Shown here piece after piece: positions 25,752 to 34,704 of a stretch of DNA of 64,000 bases. Numbering within the stretch: the stretch's first letter is position 1; each line of letters begins with the position of its first letter. A program made the translations under genes and the position numbers. Origin of the DNA: Pseudoxanthomonas sp. PXM03 (GTDB lineage Bacteria > Pseudomonadota > Gammaproteobacteria > Xanthomonadales > Xanthomonadaceae); assembly GCF_014852005.1 (NCBI RefSeq), contig NZ_JACVAU010000001.1, positions 1,448,001 to 1,512,000 of the forward strand, read 5' to 3'. The notes beneath the pieces are model-generated. The model saw nothing but the letters and a program-made list of their open reading frames with translations. It searched no databases and was not told the origin of the DNA.

Positions 25752-28472
25752 ATGACATCGCAACCTTACGACGACCTCGCACCCACCGAGAGCCTGGCCA
25801 CGCGCCTGCAGGACGCACCTACCGCGCCCGACGGGACGCTTGCGCCGGGCGCACGGCTGGGGCGTTACCGCATCGAAGGCCTGCTGGGCCGGGGCGGCAT
25901 GGGCGAGGTCTACCGTGCCGCGCAGCTGGAACCGGTCCGCCGCGAGGTGGCGTTGAAGCTGATGCGCGCGCAACGGCTGCAGGCGCGCCACCTGGCGTAT
26001 TTCGAGGTGGAGCGGCAGGTGCTCGCGCAGATGCGCCATCCGGCGATCGCGCAGATCTACGACGCCGGTGCGACCGAAGAAGGCTTCCCGTTCTTCGCGA
26101 TGGAGCTGATCGAAGGCACCCCCATCACGCGCTACTGCCGCGACCAGCGCCTGTCGCTGGACGCCCGCGTCGCGCTGCTGATCCGCGTATGCGAGGGCGT
26201 GCAGCACGCGCACCACAAGGGCGTGGTGCATCGCGACCTCAAGCCCGGCAACCTGCTGGTGGATACGCTGGATGGCAGGCCCGTCCCGAAGATCATCGAC
26301 TTCGGCATCGCGACCACCGCGTCGCTGGCCGGCGATGCCGTGCTGGAGCGCGCGGGCACCCCGGAGTACATGAGCCCCGAGCAGGCGCAGGGCGATCCAC
26401 GCGAAGTGGATACGCGCAGCGATGTGTATTCGCTCGGCGTGGTGCTGTGCGAACTGGTGACCGGCGTGCGGCCGGAAGCCGTGGGCGAGACCTGGTTCGC
26501 GGAGACCCCCACGGCCGTCGCGCCGTCGTCGCGGCTGGCGGGATTGCCGACGGAGCAGGCACGCGAGATGGCGCAGGAGCGCGGTCTTTCGCTCGCGCGG
26601 ATGCGCGATCGGCTGCGCGGCGACTTGGACTGGATCGTGCTGAAGGCCATGCAGCACGAGCGCGACGCCCGCTACGATTCGGCTGCGGCCCTGGCCGACG
26701 ATCTGCAGCGCTACCTGGATGACAGGGTGGTCTCCGCGGTGCCCGCCAGTCGTGGCTATGTGTGGCGCAAGTTCCTGCGCCGCCACCGCGCTGCGGCCGT
26801 CGCGGCCGGCGTCGCGCTGGTGGCGCTGCTGGGCGGGCTGGGGCTGTCGCTGTATGGCCTGCAGCAGGCGCAGACGCAGCGCAGCGTCGCGGAAGCCCGC
26901 AGCGCGGAACTGGAGAAGGTGGCGGCGTTCCAGCAGTCGATGCTGGAAGGGATCGATATCGAGACCATGGGCGTGGGTCTGTCGGAGGGTCTGGTCCGAC
27001 AGGTCGGCAGCCTCGACCCGTCGGCGGCCGATGCCTTCGGTGCGACGCTGGCGAAGACCAGTACCGGCGATCTGGCGCGCGACCTGGTGGACCGGCAGTT
27101 GCTGGCGAACGCCGAGGACGCGATCGCCCGGGATTTCGCCGACCAGCCCGACGTGGCGGCCAGCCTGCGCGAGTCGGTGGGGCACGTGTACGCCGCCATC
27201 GGCCGTCATGACAAGGCGGCGACGCACTTCGCGCATGTGGCGGATTACCGCAGCACGGTGCTGGGCGAAGGTGCGCAGGAAACCCTGCGTGCGCGCCGGG
27301 ACCAGGTGCAGGCGTTGCTGGAAGGCGCCCACATCGACCAGGCGGAGGCCGTGCTGCAGAAGGCGCTGCCGCGTGCGTTCGCACTGCCGGTCAACGACCG
27401 CGTGCGGGTGAAGCTGGAGCTCGCGCAGGCGCAGGTGATCTCGGCGCGGGGCGACCGGCCGCGCGCGAAGGACGTGGTACAGGCGGTGCAGGAGCGCCTG
27501 CTGTCCAGCGTGGGCGAGGGCGACCCTGCGACGCTGGAAGCCACCAACGATCTGGCGGCCGTGCAGCGCAACCTGGGCGAACTGCCCGAGGCGCGCGCCA
27601 ACATGGAGAAAGTGTTCCGGTTGCGCACGGCCACGCTGGGCGCGGACCACGAGGAAACACTTTCGGCGATGGGCAACCTCGCGGTCCTGCGCATCATGAA
27701 TCGCGAAAAGGATGCCGCCATCGCGATGCAGCGGGACCTGACCGGACGCTACACGCGCAAGCTGGGCAGCGAACACCCGGTCACCCTGCAGGCGCGCAGC
27801 ACGCTGGCCACGATGATGGTCGACGCAGGCCAGGCCGATGAGGCGCTGCCACTGCTGAAGGATGCGCTGGCCGCGCGCGAACGCGTGCTGGGCCGCGATC
27901 ATCCGCAGACCGTCCGCACGCGCCTCAACCTGGCGACCGCGCATGCGCGCCTGAAGGACTACGCCGCCGCGTTGCCGCTCGAGGAGCAGGTGATCACCGT
28001 ACGCAGCCGCGTGCTGGGGCCATCGCACCCGGACACGCTGTCGATCCTGGTCAACCACGCCGGCACGCTGCTCAACGCGAAGCAACCCGAGGCCTCGCTG
28101 CGCCTGCTCACCGATGTCCAGCCCCTGGCGCTGAAGGTGCTGGGCGACAAGCACCCGCAGGCGCAGCTGACGATGGTCATCCGCGCCGAGGCGCTGCGCA
28201 CGACCGGGCGCGCGCGTGACGCGCTGGCGGAGTACCAGAAGCTGTTCGACCTGCGCCGCGCAGTGCTGGGCGAGCGGCACGTGGAAACACGCACGGCGGC
28301 CTGGAACCTGATCGACACCTACCGTGAACTGGGGCGCGGCGGCGAGGCCGACGCGCTGCACCGGCAGTACATCGCCCCGTTGCTGGCGGCGGACCCGGGC
28401 ACGCTGGACGACGCCGACGCCGAGTTCGTCAGCCGTTATCACGAAGGAAAGCGGCCCGGCAAGCAGACCTGA
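25752..28472 (+). CDS. Membrane Ser/Thr protein kinase with TPR tail
   Basis: A 906-residue protein. The Hanks-type kinase domain (about 35-305) is complete: Gly loop LLGRGGMGEVY, Lys in VALKLM, catalytic HRDLKPGN, IDFGIA, and activation segment ending TPEYMSPEQ. A single membrane helix follows at about 345-370 (AAAVAAGVALVALLGGLGLSLYGL). The rest, about 375-900, is a run of TPR-like repeats, ending with several of the TPR_10/12 type (e.g. VLGRDHPQTVRTRLNLA, VLGPSHPDTLSILVNHA, VLGERHVETRTAAWNLI). Kinase of this class plus the neighbouring FHA-GGDEF protein suggests a phosphorylation-to-c-di-GMP path. Confidence 0.93.
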   Translation: MTSQPYDDLAPTESLATRLQDAPTAPDGTLAPGARLGRYRIEGLLGRGGMGEVYRAAQLEPVRREVALKLMRAQRLQARHLAYFEVERQVLAQMRHPAIAQIYDAGATEEGFPFFAMELIEGTPITRYCRDQRLSLDARVALLIRVCEGVQHAHHKGVVHRDLKPGNLLVDTLDGRPVPKIIDFGIATTASLAGDAVLERAGTPEYMSPEQAQGDPREVDTRSDVYSLGVVLCELVTGVRPEAVGETWFAETPTAVAPSSRLAGLPTEQAREMAQERGLSLARMRDRLRGDLDWIVLKAMQHERDARYDSAAALADDLQRYLDDRVVSAVPASRGYVWRKFLRRHRAAAVAAGVALVALLGGLGLSLYGLQQAQTQRSVAEARSAELEKVAAFQQSMLEGIDIETMGVGLSEGLVRQVGSLDPSAADAFGATLAKTSTGDLARDLVDRQLLANAEDAIARDFADQPDVAASLRESVGHVYAAIGRHDKAATHFAHVADYRSTVLGEGAQETLRARRDQVQALLEGAHIDQAEAVLQKALPRAFALPVNDRVRVKLELAQAQVISARGDRPRAKDVVQAVQERLLSSVGEGDPATLEATNDLAAVQRNLGELPEARANMEKVFRLRTATLGADHEETLSAMGNLAVLRIMNREKDAAIAMQRDLTGRYTRKLGSEHPVTLQARSTLATMMVDAGQADEALPLLKDALAARERVLGRDHPQTVRTRLNLATAHARLKDYAAALPLEEQVITVRSRVLGPSHPDTLSILVNHAGTLLNAKQPEASLRLLTDVQPLALKVLGDKHPQAQLTMVIRAEALRTTGRARDALAEYQKLFDLRRAVLGERHVETRTAAWNLIDTYRELGRGGEADALHRQYIAPLLAADPGTLDDADAEFVSRYHEGKRPGKQT

Positions 28473-28476
28473 GAAC

Positions 28477-28497
28477 GCCCGGCCTCACTCGCCGGGC
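28477..28497. terminator. Hairpin at the kinase/DMT transporter junction
   Basis: GCCCGGC and GCCGGGC form a 7-bp stem with a 7-base loop where the kinase gene and the DMT transporter gene converge; TT follows on the plus strand. It probably serves both genes and covers the transporter's stop codon. Confidence 0.4.
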
Positions 28498-29393
28498 TTG
28501 GCCGCCGAACTGGAGGCTTCCGATGCCGCGCGGCGCGACAGCACGGCTTCGCGATGGGCGATGTAGGCGTTGGCGCCGAAGATGATGCCGGCGCCGAGCA
28601 GCGTCCAGGTGTCCAGCGTCTCGTCGAACAACAGCCAGCCGAACACCGCGACGACCGGCAGCTGCATGAAGCTGATCGGCGTCAGCGCGGAGACTTCGCC
28701 CAGTTTCAACGCGCGCGTCCACAACATGTGGCCGCCGGTGCCGAGTACACCCGCTGCGACCACCCATACCCAGGTGATGCCCTGCGGCCATTCCCACACC
28801 GCCAGCGCAGGCAGCAACGACATCGGCACCCATAGCAGCGTGGTGTAGATGACGATGCGGTCGGCCGGTTCGGTGTGCGAGAGCTGCTTGATCTGGATCG
28901 CCACCAGCGCGCTCATCACGGCCGCCAGGACGGCGATCAGCGCATCCGCCGTGAATGCCGAGGTGCCCGGCCGCACGATCACCAGCACGCCGATGAAGCC
29001 GAGCACCACCGCCGTCCAGCGACGCGCGCGCACCTGCTCGTTGAGCATCGCGGCGGCGGCGATGGTGACGAACAGCGGGGTGGAATAGGACAGCGACACC
29101 GCCTGCGCGAGCGGCAGGTGGCCGATGGCCCAGAAGCCGGCCAGCATCGAGCAGATGCCGATCACGCAGCGGAACAGGTAGCGCGGGAACTGGGTGGTCT
29201 TCAGGAAGCCGGGGCCGTGGCGCAGGATCAGCGGCGCCGCTGCCAGCAGGCCGAAGAAGTTGCGGAAGAACGCGATCTCGAAGGTGTGCAGCGTGGCCGA
29301 GGCCAGGCGGATCGCCACCACCATCAGCGCGAAGAACACCGTGCTGCCCAGCATCAGCACGGCGGCGCGGTAGTGGGCGGGCAGGGTGGGCAT
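28485..29393 (-). CDS. DMT-superfamily (EamA) transporter
   Basis: A 302-residue membrane protein with ten predicted helices in two EamA repeats (about 10-140 and 150-285). Typical stretches are FFRNFFGLLAAAPLILRHG, GFWAIGHLPLAQAVSLSYSTPLF and GEVSALTPISFMQLPVVAVFGWLLFDE. The superfamily exports or imports amino acids, nucleotide sugars and other metabolites; the substrate cannot be told. The C-terminal 15 residues are Ala/Ser-rich and likely disordered. It seems monocistronic, followed by a hairpin at its stop. Confidence 0.88.
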   Translation of the reverse strand: MPTLPAHYRAAVLMLGSTVFFALMVVAIRLASATLHTFEIAFFRNFFGLLAAAPLILRHGPGFLKTTQFPRYLFRCVIGICSMLAGFWAIGHLPLAQAVSLSYSTPLFVTIAAAAMLNEQVRARRWTAVVLGFIGVLVIVRPGTSAFTADALIAVLAAVMSALVAIQIKQLSHTEPADRIVIYTTLLWVPMSLLPALAVWEWPQGITWVWVVAAGVLGTGGHMLWTRALKLGEVSALTPISFMQLPVVAVFGWLLFDETLDTWTLLGAGIIFGANAYIAHREAVLSRRAASEASSSAAKPGE

Positions 29394-29398
29394 CAGCC

Positions 29399-29605
29399 GC
29401 AGGGACCGGCCCCTTCCCCCGCACGCGGGGGAAGGAGGGGATGGGGGCGAACGAAGTCACGGACGTCGAACCCACCGTTGATCGGTGGCGATACGACAAG
29501 GCGCGGCGGTCGAGTCCGTCGCGCGAGCTGGAGGAGACGGGCTCCGGTCGGCCCCCACCCTGGCCCTCCCGCGTGAACGGGGGAGGGGGCAGTACCCGGG
29601 CCGTT
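29399..29605. repeat. Repeat-rich intergenic DNA between the DMT and murB genes
   Basis: The gap holds two GC-rich palindromic stretches: CCCTTCCCCCGCACGCGGGGG.. near 29410-29440 and CCCTCCCGCGTGAACGGGGGAGG near 29565-29590. They are approximate inverse copies of each other, like a degenerate dispersed element. No gene is visible. Confidence 0.5.
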
Positions 29606-29624
29606 GATGCGCGTCATCCCGGGA

Positions 29625-30665
29625 CTACCAGGTGGCCCCGATGAGCTTCGGTTCCGGCTCGATGGCCACGCCGAAGCGCGCCTGCACCGATGCGGCGATC
29701 TTCCTTGCCAGCGCCAGCAACTGCGCACCGGTCGCCGCGCCATGGTTGACCAGCACCAGTGCGTGCGCGGCGGACACGCCGGCATCGCCATCGCGGTGTC
29801 CCTTCCAGCCACAGGCTTCGATCATCCAGGCCGCCGACAGCTTGCGGTTGTGCAAGGCATCGCCACGGAACACGGGCAGGGTGGGGTAGTCGACCAGCAG
29901 CGCTTCCGCCCGTGCCTGCGACACGATGGGGTTCTTGAAGAAGCTGCCGGCATTGCCGACCACGGCCGGATCGGGCAGCTTGCGCTGGCGGATGCGGATG
30001 ACGGCTTCCCCCACATCGCGTGCGCTCGGTGCGGCGATGCCCATCGCGCCGAGTTCCTCACGGATGCCGGCGTAGTCCAGGCGCAGGGACGGCGCGCGCG
30101 GCAGCAGGAATTCGACCGCCGTCACCAGGTAGCGATCAGGCGCGTGCTTGAACACGCTGTCGCGGTAGGCAAAGGCGCAGGCTTCGCGGTCCAGCTGCAC
30201 GCGCACGCCATGGTGGCGATCGAAGGCCTCGACGATATTGATGAACTCGCCGACTTCGGTGCCGTAGGCGCCGATGTTCTGGATGGGCGACGCGCCCGCG
30301 GTGCCCGGGATCAGCGCCAGGTTCTCCAGCCCGCACAGGCCCTGTTCCAGCGTCCACATCACCAGCGGATGCCACGGTACCCCGGCGTCGGCGCGCACGC
30401 GTGCGCGCTCGCCATCGTCGGACACGATGCCGGTCGAACGGGTGGCGAGGCTGATCACCGCGCCCGGTGCATCGCCTGCGAACAACAGGTTGCTGCCGCC
30501 ACCGATCACCAGCGTTTCCGCATCGGTGACCTGCGGCAGGGCAAGCACTTCCTCCAGCGCGGCGACATCGTCCACCTCCACCAGCCACGGCGCGGTGGCG
30601 GGCACGCCGAAGGTGTTGCGGTCGCGCAATGCCGCGTTCGCGGTGAGGCGATAACCGGGGGTCAT
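29625..30665 (-). CDS. murB: UDP-N-acetylenolpyruvoylglucosamine reductase
   Basis: The 346-residue protein is MurB of the type I (E. coli-like) class. It reduces UDP-GlcNAc-enolpyruvate to UDP-MurNAc with NADPH and FAD, early in peptidoglycan synthesis. The FAD-binding half shows [15 protein letters not shown] and [21 protein letters not shown]; the second part has AGSFFKNP, with the catalytic Ser, and [24 protein letters not shown], matching the substrate-binding end of type I MurB. The start ATG 30665 overlaps the pyrD stop (ATGA), so murB is probably translated with pyrD. Confidence 0.96.
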   Translation of the reverse strand: MTPGYRLTANAALRDRNTFGVPATAPWLVEVDDVAALEEVLALPQVTDAETLVIGGGSNLLFAGDAPGAVISLATRSTGIVSDDGERARVRADAGVPWHPLVMWTLEQGLCGLENLALIPGTAGASPIQNIGAYGTEVGEFINIVEAFDRHHGVRVQLDREACAFAYRDSVFKHAPDRYLVTAVEFLLPRAPSLRLDYAGIREELGAMGIAAPSARDVGEAVIRIRQRKLPDPAVVGNAGSFFKNPIVSQARAEALLVDYPTLPVFRGDALHNRKLSAAWMIEACGWKGHRDGDAGVSAAHALVLVNHGAATGAQLLALARKIAASVQARFGVAIEPEPKLIGATW

Positions 30666-31717
30666 TCCGGGGCTACCGGACCACGGCTGGGTGCTTCGCG
30701 GCGGCGGCGGATCGCTTCCACGCACTCACGGACCAGCTCCGGTCCGCGATAGACCAGGCCCGTATAGCATTGCACCAGCGAGGCGCCTGCCGACATCTTC
30801 GCCACCGCATCGGCACCGGACAGGATGCCGCCCACGCCGATCAGCGGAATGCTGTGCGGCAACCGCGTGCGCAGGCGGCGCAGGACCAGCGTGGCCTGGC
30901 CCATCAGCGGTGCGCCGGACAGGCCGCCGGTTTCCCGGGCATGCGGGTGGTCCTGCACGCTCAAGCGGGAGACCGTGGTGTTGGTGGCGATGACGCCGTC
31001 CACCTGCATGTCGCCCAGCACGCGCGCGACCGCGTCGATGTCGCTGTCGGAGAGGTCCGGCGCGATCTTCACCAGCATCGGCACGCGCTTGCCGTGCTGG
31101 GCGGCAAGGTCCTCCTGCGCCTCGCGCAGGGTGCCGATGAGCTGGCGCAGCGTCTGCTCTTCCTGCAGTTCGCGCAGGCCGGCGGTATTGGGTGAGGAGA
31201 TGTTGACGGTGATGTAGTCCGCCAGCGGATAGACGCGTTCCAGGCAGTAGAGATAGTCCGACGCCGCACGCTCGTTGGACGTGTCCTTGTTCTTGCCGAT
31301 GTTGATGCCCAGCAGGCCCCGGTCGCGGCGCGCGGCTTCGACATTGCGCACCAGTGCGTCCACGCCTTCGTTGTTGAAGCCCAGGCGGTTGATCACGGCC
31401 TGGTGCTGCGGCAGGCGGAACATGCGGGGCTTCGGATTGCCGGGTTGCGGTTTGGGGGTGACCGTGCCGATCTCGACGAAACCGAAGCCCAGTGCGAACA
31501 GGGCATCGATGTACGCGCCGTTCTTGTCCATGCCCGCGGCCAGGCCGACGGGGTTGGGAAACGTCAGGCCCATCACCTTGGTGGGCATCGGCGTGATCGG
31601 GCGCGCCACCAGCGGCGTGGTGCCGGTGCGGTAGGCCAGGTCCAGTGCCTTCAGGCCCATGCCGTGGGCGGTTTCGGCATCAAGGCCGAAGAGGAAAGGT
31701 CGGGCGAGGGAATACAT
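30662..31717 (-). CDS. pyrD: Dihydroorotate dehydrogenase, class 2 (quinone)
   Basis: The 351-residue enzyme oxidises dihydroorotate to orotate in pyrimidine synthesis and passes electrons to quinone at the inner membrane. The N-terminal amphipathic extension ([25 protein letters not shown]) marks class 2. The FMN barrel shows [38 protein letters not shown], the catalytic-Ser segment [15 protein letters not shown], and [12 protein letters not shown]. Start ATG 31717 agrees with the family. It is followed by murB with a 4-bp overlap; a small DUF4190 gene precedes it by 14 bp. Confidence 0.97.
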   Translation of the reverse strand: MYSLARPFLFGLDAETAHGMGLKALDLAYRTGTTPLVARPITPMPTKVMGLTFPNPVGLAAGMDKNGAYIDALFALGFGFVEIGTVTPKPQPGNPKPRMFRLPQHQAVINRLGFNNEGVDALVRNVEAARRDRGLLGINIGKNKDTSNERAASDYLYCLERVYPLADYITVNISSPNTAGLRELQEEQTLRQLIGTLREAQEDLAAQHGKRVPMLVKIAPDLSDSDIDAVARVLGDMQVDGVIATNTTVSRLSVQDHPHARETGGLSGAPLMGQATLVLRRLRTRLPHSIPLIGVGGILSGADAVAKMSAGASLVQCYTGLVYRGPELVRECVEAIRRRREAPSRGPVAPE

Positions 31718-31731
31718 GGAGGCGGGCGGGC

Positions 31732-32010
31732 TCAGTTCAGCGTCGCCAGCCAGGCCAGGCCGCCCAGGAACAGGAAGAGCACCGCGATGCCGACGATCCA
31801 CATCAGTGCCGACACCCAGCCCAGCACCAGGCCGCCGATCGCCAGGCCGTCACCCTCCAGCGTACTCGCGCTGCGACGGATCTCCGCACGCGCCATGTGA
31901 CCGGTGATGATGGCCACGATCGTGCCGATGACGGGCAACAGGGTCCAGCCCAGGATGCCGGAGACGAGGCTGGCGATGGCGAGGCTGCTGGTGGTGCGGG
32001 CTTGGTTCAT
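31732..32010 (-). CDS. DUF4190-type small membrane protein
   Basis: A 92-residue protein with two membrane helices (about 9-35, [27 protein letters not shown], and 55-90) joined by a short loop containing [29 protein letters not shown], the pattern of DUF4190. The function of the family is unknown. It precedes pyrD on the same strand with a 14-bp gap, so it may be co-transcribed with pyrD and murB. A strong minus-strand terminator lies about 55 bp upstream, separating it from the aldehyde dehydrogenase gene. Confidence 0.82.
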   Translation of the reverse strand: MNQARTTSSLAIASLVSGILGWTLLPVIGTIVAIITGHMARAEIRRSASTLEGDGLAIGGLVLGWVSALMWIVGIAVLFLFLGGLAWLATLN

Positions 32011-32062
32011 CAGGATCTCCGTGCAGGGGTCAGGGAGGTGCGATGGCGCAGGATCGGGCGCA

Positions 32063-32097
32063 CAAAAAAATCGCGCCACCCGATGGAGTGGCGCGAT
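32063..32097 (-). terminator. Rho-independent terminator
   Basis: A perfect 10-bp stem (ATCGCGCCAC / GTGGCGCGAT) with loop CCGATGGA is followed on the minus strand by a run of seven T. It ends transcription of the aldehyde dehydrogenase gene before the DUF4190-pyrD-murB operon. Confidence 0.85.
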
Positions 32098-32192
32098 TAT
32101 CCCAGATGCTGGCCCGTTCAGGGCATGCCAGCCTGGCTCGGGCTTGGGAAAGCCTGGACAATTCCATCAAGACAGGCGCTGTGCCTTCACGG

Positions 32193-32297
32193 CCGTTCGT
32201 GGTGGGCTTGTCGAACCACGCTTCTCACGGCGAAGCAGCACTGTCCTGATCTGTCGACCCACCGCAAAGCGTGGGTCGACAGGTTCACCACGAACGG
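32193..32297. repeat. Nested inverted repeat (CCGTTCGTGGTG type)
   Basis: An outer pair, CCGTTCGTGGTG at 32193-32204 with its complement at 32286-32297, encloses a perfect inner hairpin, CTGTCGACCCAC / GTGGGTCGACAG at 32251-32282. The unit sits between the dehydrogenase stop and its terminator and is of the dispersed intergenic kind. Confidence 0.8.
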
Positions 32298-32318
32298 AGC
32301 CGGTTATTCAGGCATTCC

Positions 32319-33851
32319 TTACAGATCGAACTTGATGCCCTGCGCCAGCGGCAGCGAGTCGGAGTAGTTGATGGTGTTGGTCTGGCGGCGCATGTAGACC
32401 TTCCATGCATCCGAACCGGACTCGCGCCCGCCACCGGTTTCCTTCTCGCCACCGAACGCGCCGCCGATCTCCGCGCCGCTGGTGCCGATGTTGACGTTGG
32501 CGATGCCGCAGTCGCTGCCGGCCGCCGACAGGAACTGCTCCGCCGCCTTCAGGTTCTGCGTGAAGATCGACGACGACAGGCCCTGCGGCACGGCGTTCTG
32601 CATGTCGATGGCTTCGTCCAGCGTCTTGTACTTCATCACGTACAGGATCGGGGCGAAGGTCTCGTGCTGCACGACTTCATCGGCATTCTTCAGGCCGGTG
32701 ACGATGGCCGGCAACACGAAGTTGCCCGGGCGGTCGATGGCGGTGCCGCCGGTCTCGACGGTGCCGCCGCTGGCCTTGGCCTTCTCGATGGAGGCCAGGA
32801 ACTGCTGCACGGCGGCCTGGCTGTTCAACGGGCCCATCAGGTTGGCCGGGTCCAGCGGATCGCCGATCTTGCCTTCCACCTGCTTGTACGCCTTGATCAG
32901 CGTGGCCAGCACGGTGTCGTAGATGGATTCGTGCACGATCAGACGGCGCGTGGTGGTGCAGCGCTGGCCGGCGGTGCCGACGGCGCCGAACACGATGCCC
33001 GGCACGGCCAGCTTCAGGTCGGCGGTTTCGTCCAGGATGATGGCGTTGTTGCCGCCCAGTTCCAGCAGGCTGCGGCCCATTCGGCGTGCGACGCGCTCGC
33101 CAACGGTGCGGCCGACCTGGGTGGAGCCGGTGAAGCTGATCAGCGGAATGCGCTTGTCGTCGACGAACTGCTGCGCCAGCTCGACGCCGGCATCGTTGAT
33201 CAGGAAGAAGATGTCCGGGAAGCCGCCGGCCTTCAGCGCGTCGTTGCAGATCTTCATGCTGGCGATCGCGGTGAGCGGCGTCTTGTTGGACGGCTTCCAG
33301 ATGCAGATGTCACCGCAGATGGCGGCCAGGAACGAATTCCACGCCCACACCGCGACCGGGAAGTTGAACGCGCTGATGATGCCGACCAGGCCCAGCGGCT
33401 GGTACTGCTCGTACATGCGGTGGCCCGGGCGCTCGGAGTGCATGGTGTAGCCGTACAGCATGCGGCTCTGGCCCACGGCGAAGTCGGCGATGTCGATCAT
33501 CTCCTGCACTTCACCATCGCCCTCGGGCTTGCTCTTGCCCATTTCCAGCGCGACCAGCGACCCCAGCGCATCCTTGTGCTTGCGCAGCGCATCACCGCAC
33601 AGGCGAACGGCTTCGCCGCGGCGCGGCGCGGGGGTGGTGCGCCACACCTTGAAGGCGGCCTGGGCACGTTCGACGATCTTCTCGTAATCGGCCTGGCTGC
33701 TGGCGTGGACTTCGGCGATCACTTCGTTGGTGGTCGGGTTGATCGACTGCAGCAGGCCGGCATCGGTGGTCGTGGACCATTCGCCGCTGCCGAGGTAGGT
33801 ACCCGAGTTGGTGTTGGCGAGGCCAAGGGCCTTGAGAAGGTCAGCAGGCAT
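32319..33851 (-). CDS. amaB: ALDH7-type aldehyde dehydrogenase (probable L-aminoadipate-semialdehyde dehydrogenase)
   Basis: The 510-residue enzyme has the aldehyde dehydrogenase fold: NAD-binding [12 protein letters not shown] and FTGSTQVG, catalytic Glu in [11 protein letters not shown], catalytic Cys in [13 protein letters not shown], and the C-terminal [19 protein letters not shown]. The variants LELGGNN and [10 protein letters not shown] are hallmarks of the ALDH7/antiquitin group, which oxidises alpha-aminoadipate semialdehyde in lysine breakdown. The gene is monocistronic between tRNA-Arg and its own terminator; no other lysine-catabolic gene is in the window, so the substrate is inferred from the family. 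Confidence 0.9.
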   Translation of the reverse strand: MPADLLKALGLANTNSGTYLGSGEWSTTTDAGLLQSINPTTNEVIAEVHASSQADYEKIVERAQAAFKVWRTTPAPRRGEAVRLCGDALRKHKDALGSLVALEMGKSKPEGDGEVQEMIDIADFAVGQSRMLYGYTMHSERPGHRMYEQYQPLGLVGIISAFNFPVAVWAWNSFLAAICGDICIWKPSNKTPLTAIASMKICNDALKAGGFPDIFFLINDAGVELAQQFVDDKRIPLISFTGSTQVGRTVGERVARRMGRSLLELGGNNAIILDETADLKLAVPGIVFGAVGTAGQRCTTTRRLIVHESIYDTVLATLIKAYKQVEGKIGDPLDPANLMGPLNSQAAVQQFLASIEKAKASGGTVETGGTAIDRPGNFVLPAIVTGLKNADEVVQHETFAPILYVMKYKTLDEAIDMQNAVPQGLSSSIFTQNLKAAEQFLSAAGSDCGIANVNIGTSGAEIGGAFGGEKETGGGRESGSDAWKVYMRRQTNTINYSDSLPLAQGIKFDL

Positions 33852-34108
33852 GGAAGCTCCAGGGGATCGAATGCGGAGGACGCCAGCGGAAACCGCAGCG
33901 TCGCAGGGGGCACGATTCTATCAGAGCGACGTGTGTCGGCCTCGCGTAACTCCGTGTTTTTCCAGAGGTTCTTGCGCAACAACCGCTTGCGTGCGCGGGC
34001 GTTGATCCGCTGCCGGGGTTTGTTCGGTTCGCCGACTCCGGATGATGGCATTCGGCGATTCGCCGAACGGGCGGGAGTGAGGCTGAAGCGGCGGCGTGCG
34101 ATGGAAGA

Positions 34109-34185
34109 TGGTGACCCCGGCGCGATTCGAACGCACGACCTGTCCCTTAGGAGGGGACCGCTCTATCCAGCTGAGCTACGGGGCC
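34109..34185 (-). tRNA. tRNA-Arg (CCT)
   Basis: A complete 77-nt cloverleaf on the minus strand with encoded CCA. The acceptor is GGCCCCG paired to CGGGGTC; the anticodon loop CTCCTAA gives anticodon CCT; the T-loop is GTTCGAATC. It reads AGG codons. Confidence 0.96.
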
Positions 34186-34387
34186 ATCGGCGGCGATTCT
34201 CGCACGAACGGATGACGGGTTGAACGCGCGCGCCGGCCGCGCGACCGCGCTGCGATGGCGCGCGGGCCGCACGCGAATCCGGCATGCAATGCAGATCGGC
34301 CGGGTCGCATGCATGCCCATCGCGCGACATGGCGCATGCATGCGCGGATGCGCTGCGTGCAGCGGAAGACGTAGCGGGGCGCATTGG

Positions 34388-34409
34388 TTTCAGTTGCATC
34401 CAACTGAAA
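34388..34409. promoter_or_regulatory. Perfect palindrome upstream of the thr operon
   Basis: TTTCAGTTG and CAACTGAAA (9-bp arms, spacer CATC) lie about 27 bp before a TTGACA-like -35 element (34436-34441). No good -10 follows at the usual spacing. It may be an operator for the thr operon or a hairpin of unknown role. Confidence 0.4.
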
Positions 34410-34472
34410 TCATTGGCTTTGTTGCGACGCAGCGCTTGACAGCCCCCCGGGGTGCCGTGCTTTTCTTCCGGC

Positions 34473-34613
34473 ATGCGCTTCCATGCACTCCACGCGACGA
34501 ATCCGACACCGGCCACGCAGCCGGCGCCGTCGCGTGCCTGTGCCGGGCGTACCGGCATTACCACCACCATTACCACCCTGACTCGTCGGGTGCGGTTGGT
34601 TGTGTTCGCGTAA
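34473..34613 (+). CDS. thrL: thr operon leader peptide
   Basis: A 46-codon open frame whose core is ITTTITT (ATT ACC ACC ACC ATT ACC ACC), then LTRRVRLVVFA and TAA. A cluster of Thr and Ile codons just before thrA is the mark of transcription attenuation in proteobacteria; E. coli ThrL has the similar TTITTTITIT. The ATG at 34473 is the only in-frame one, but I see no clear ribosome binding site, so the true start may lie elsewhere. A stem of 9 bp (CGGGTGCGG 34587-34595 with CCGCACCCG 34630-34638) overlaps the end of the leader. Confidence 0.72.
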   Translation: MRFHALHATNPTPATQPAPSRACAGRTGITTTITTLTRRVRLVVFA

Positions 34614-34670
34614 TTCGCAGACCACGGCCCCGCACCCGGATCAGGATGCAGGGCAACCCCGATTCCTGAT
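34587..34670 (+). promoter_or_regulatory. Putative thr attenuator structures
   Basis: Two stems lie between the Thr/Ile codons and thrA: CGGGTGCGG/CCGCACCCG (34587-34595, 34630-34638) and ATCAGGA/TCCTGAT (34640-34646, 34664-34670, with GGG/CCC inside). Ribosome stalling at the Thr/Ile codons could shift pairing. A terminal U-run is not evident, so the mechanism is inferred. Confidence 0.45.
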
Positions 34671-34704
34671 GCGTGCCGGGCCTCCTACCCGAGGTTCCTG
34701 ACCC

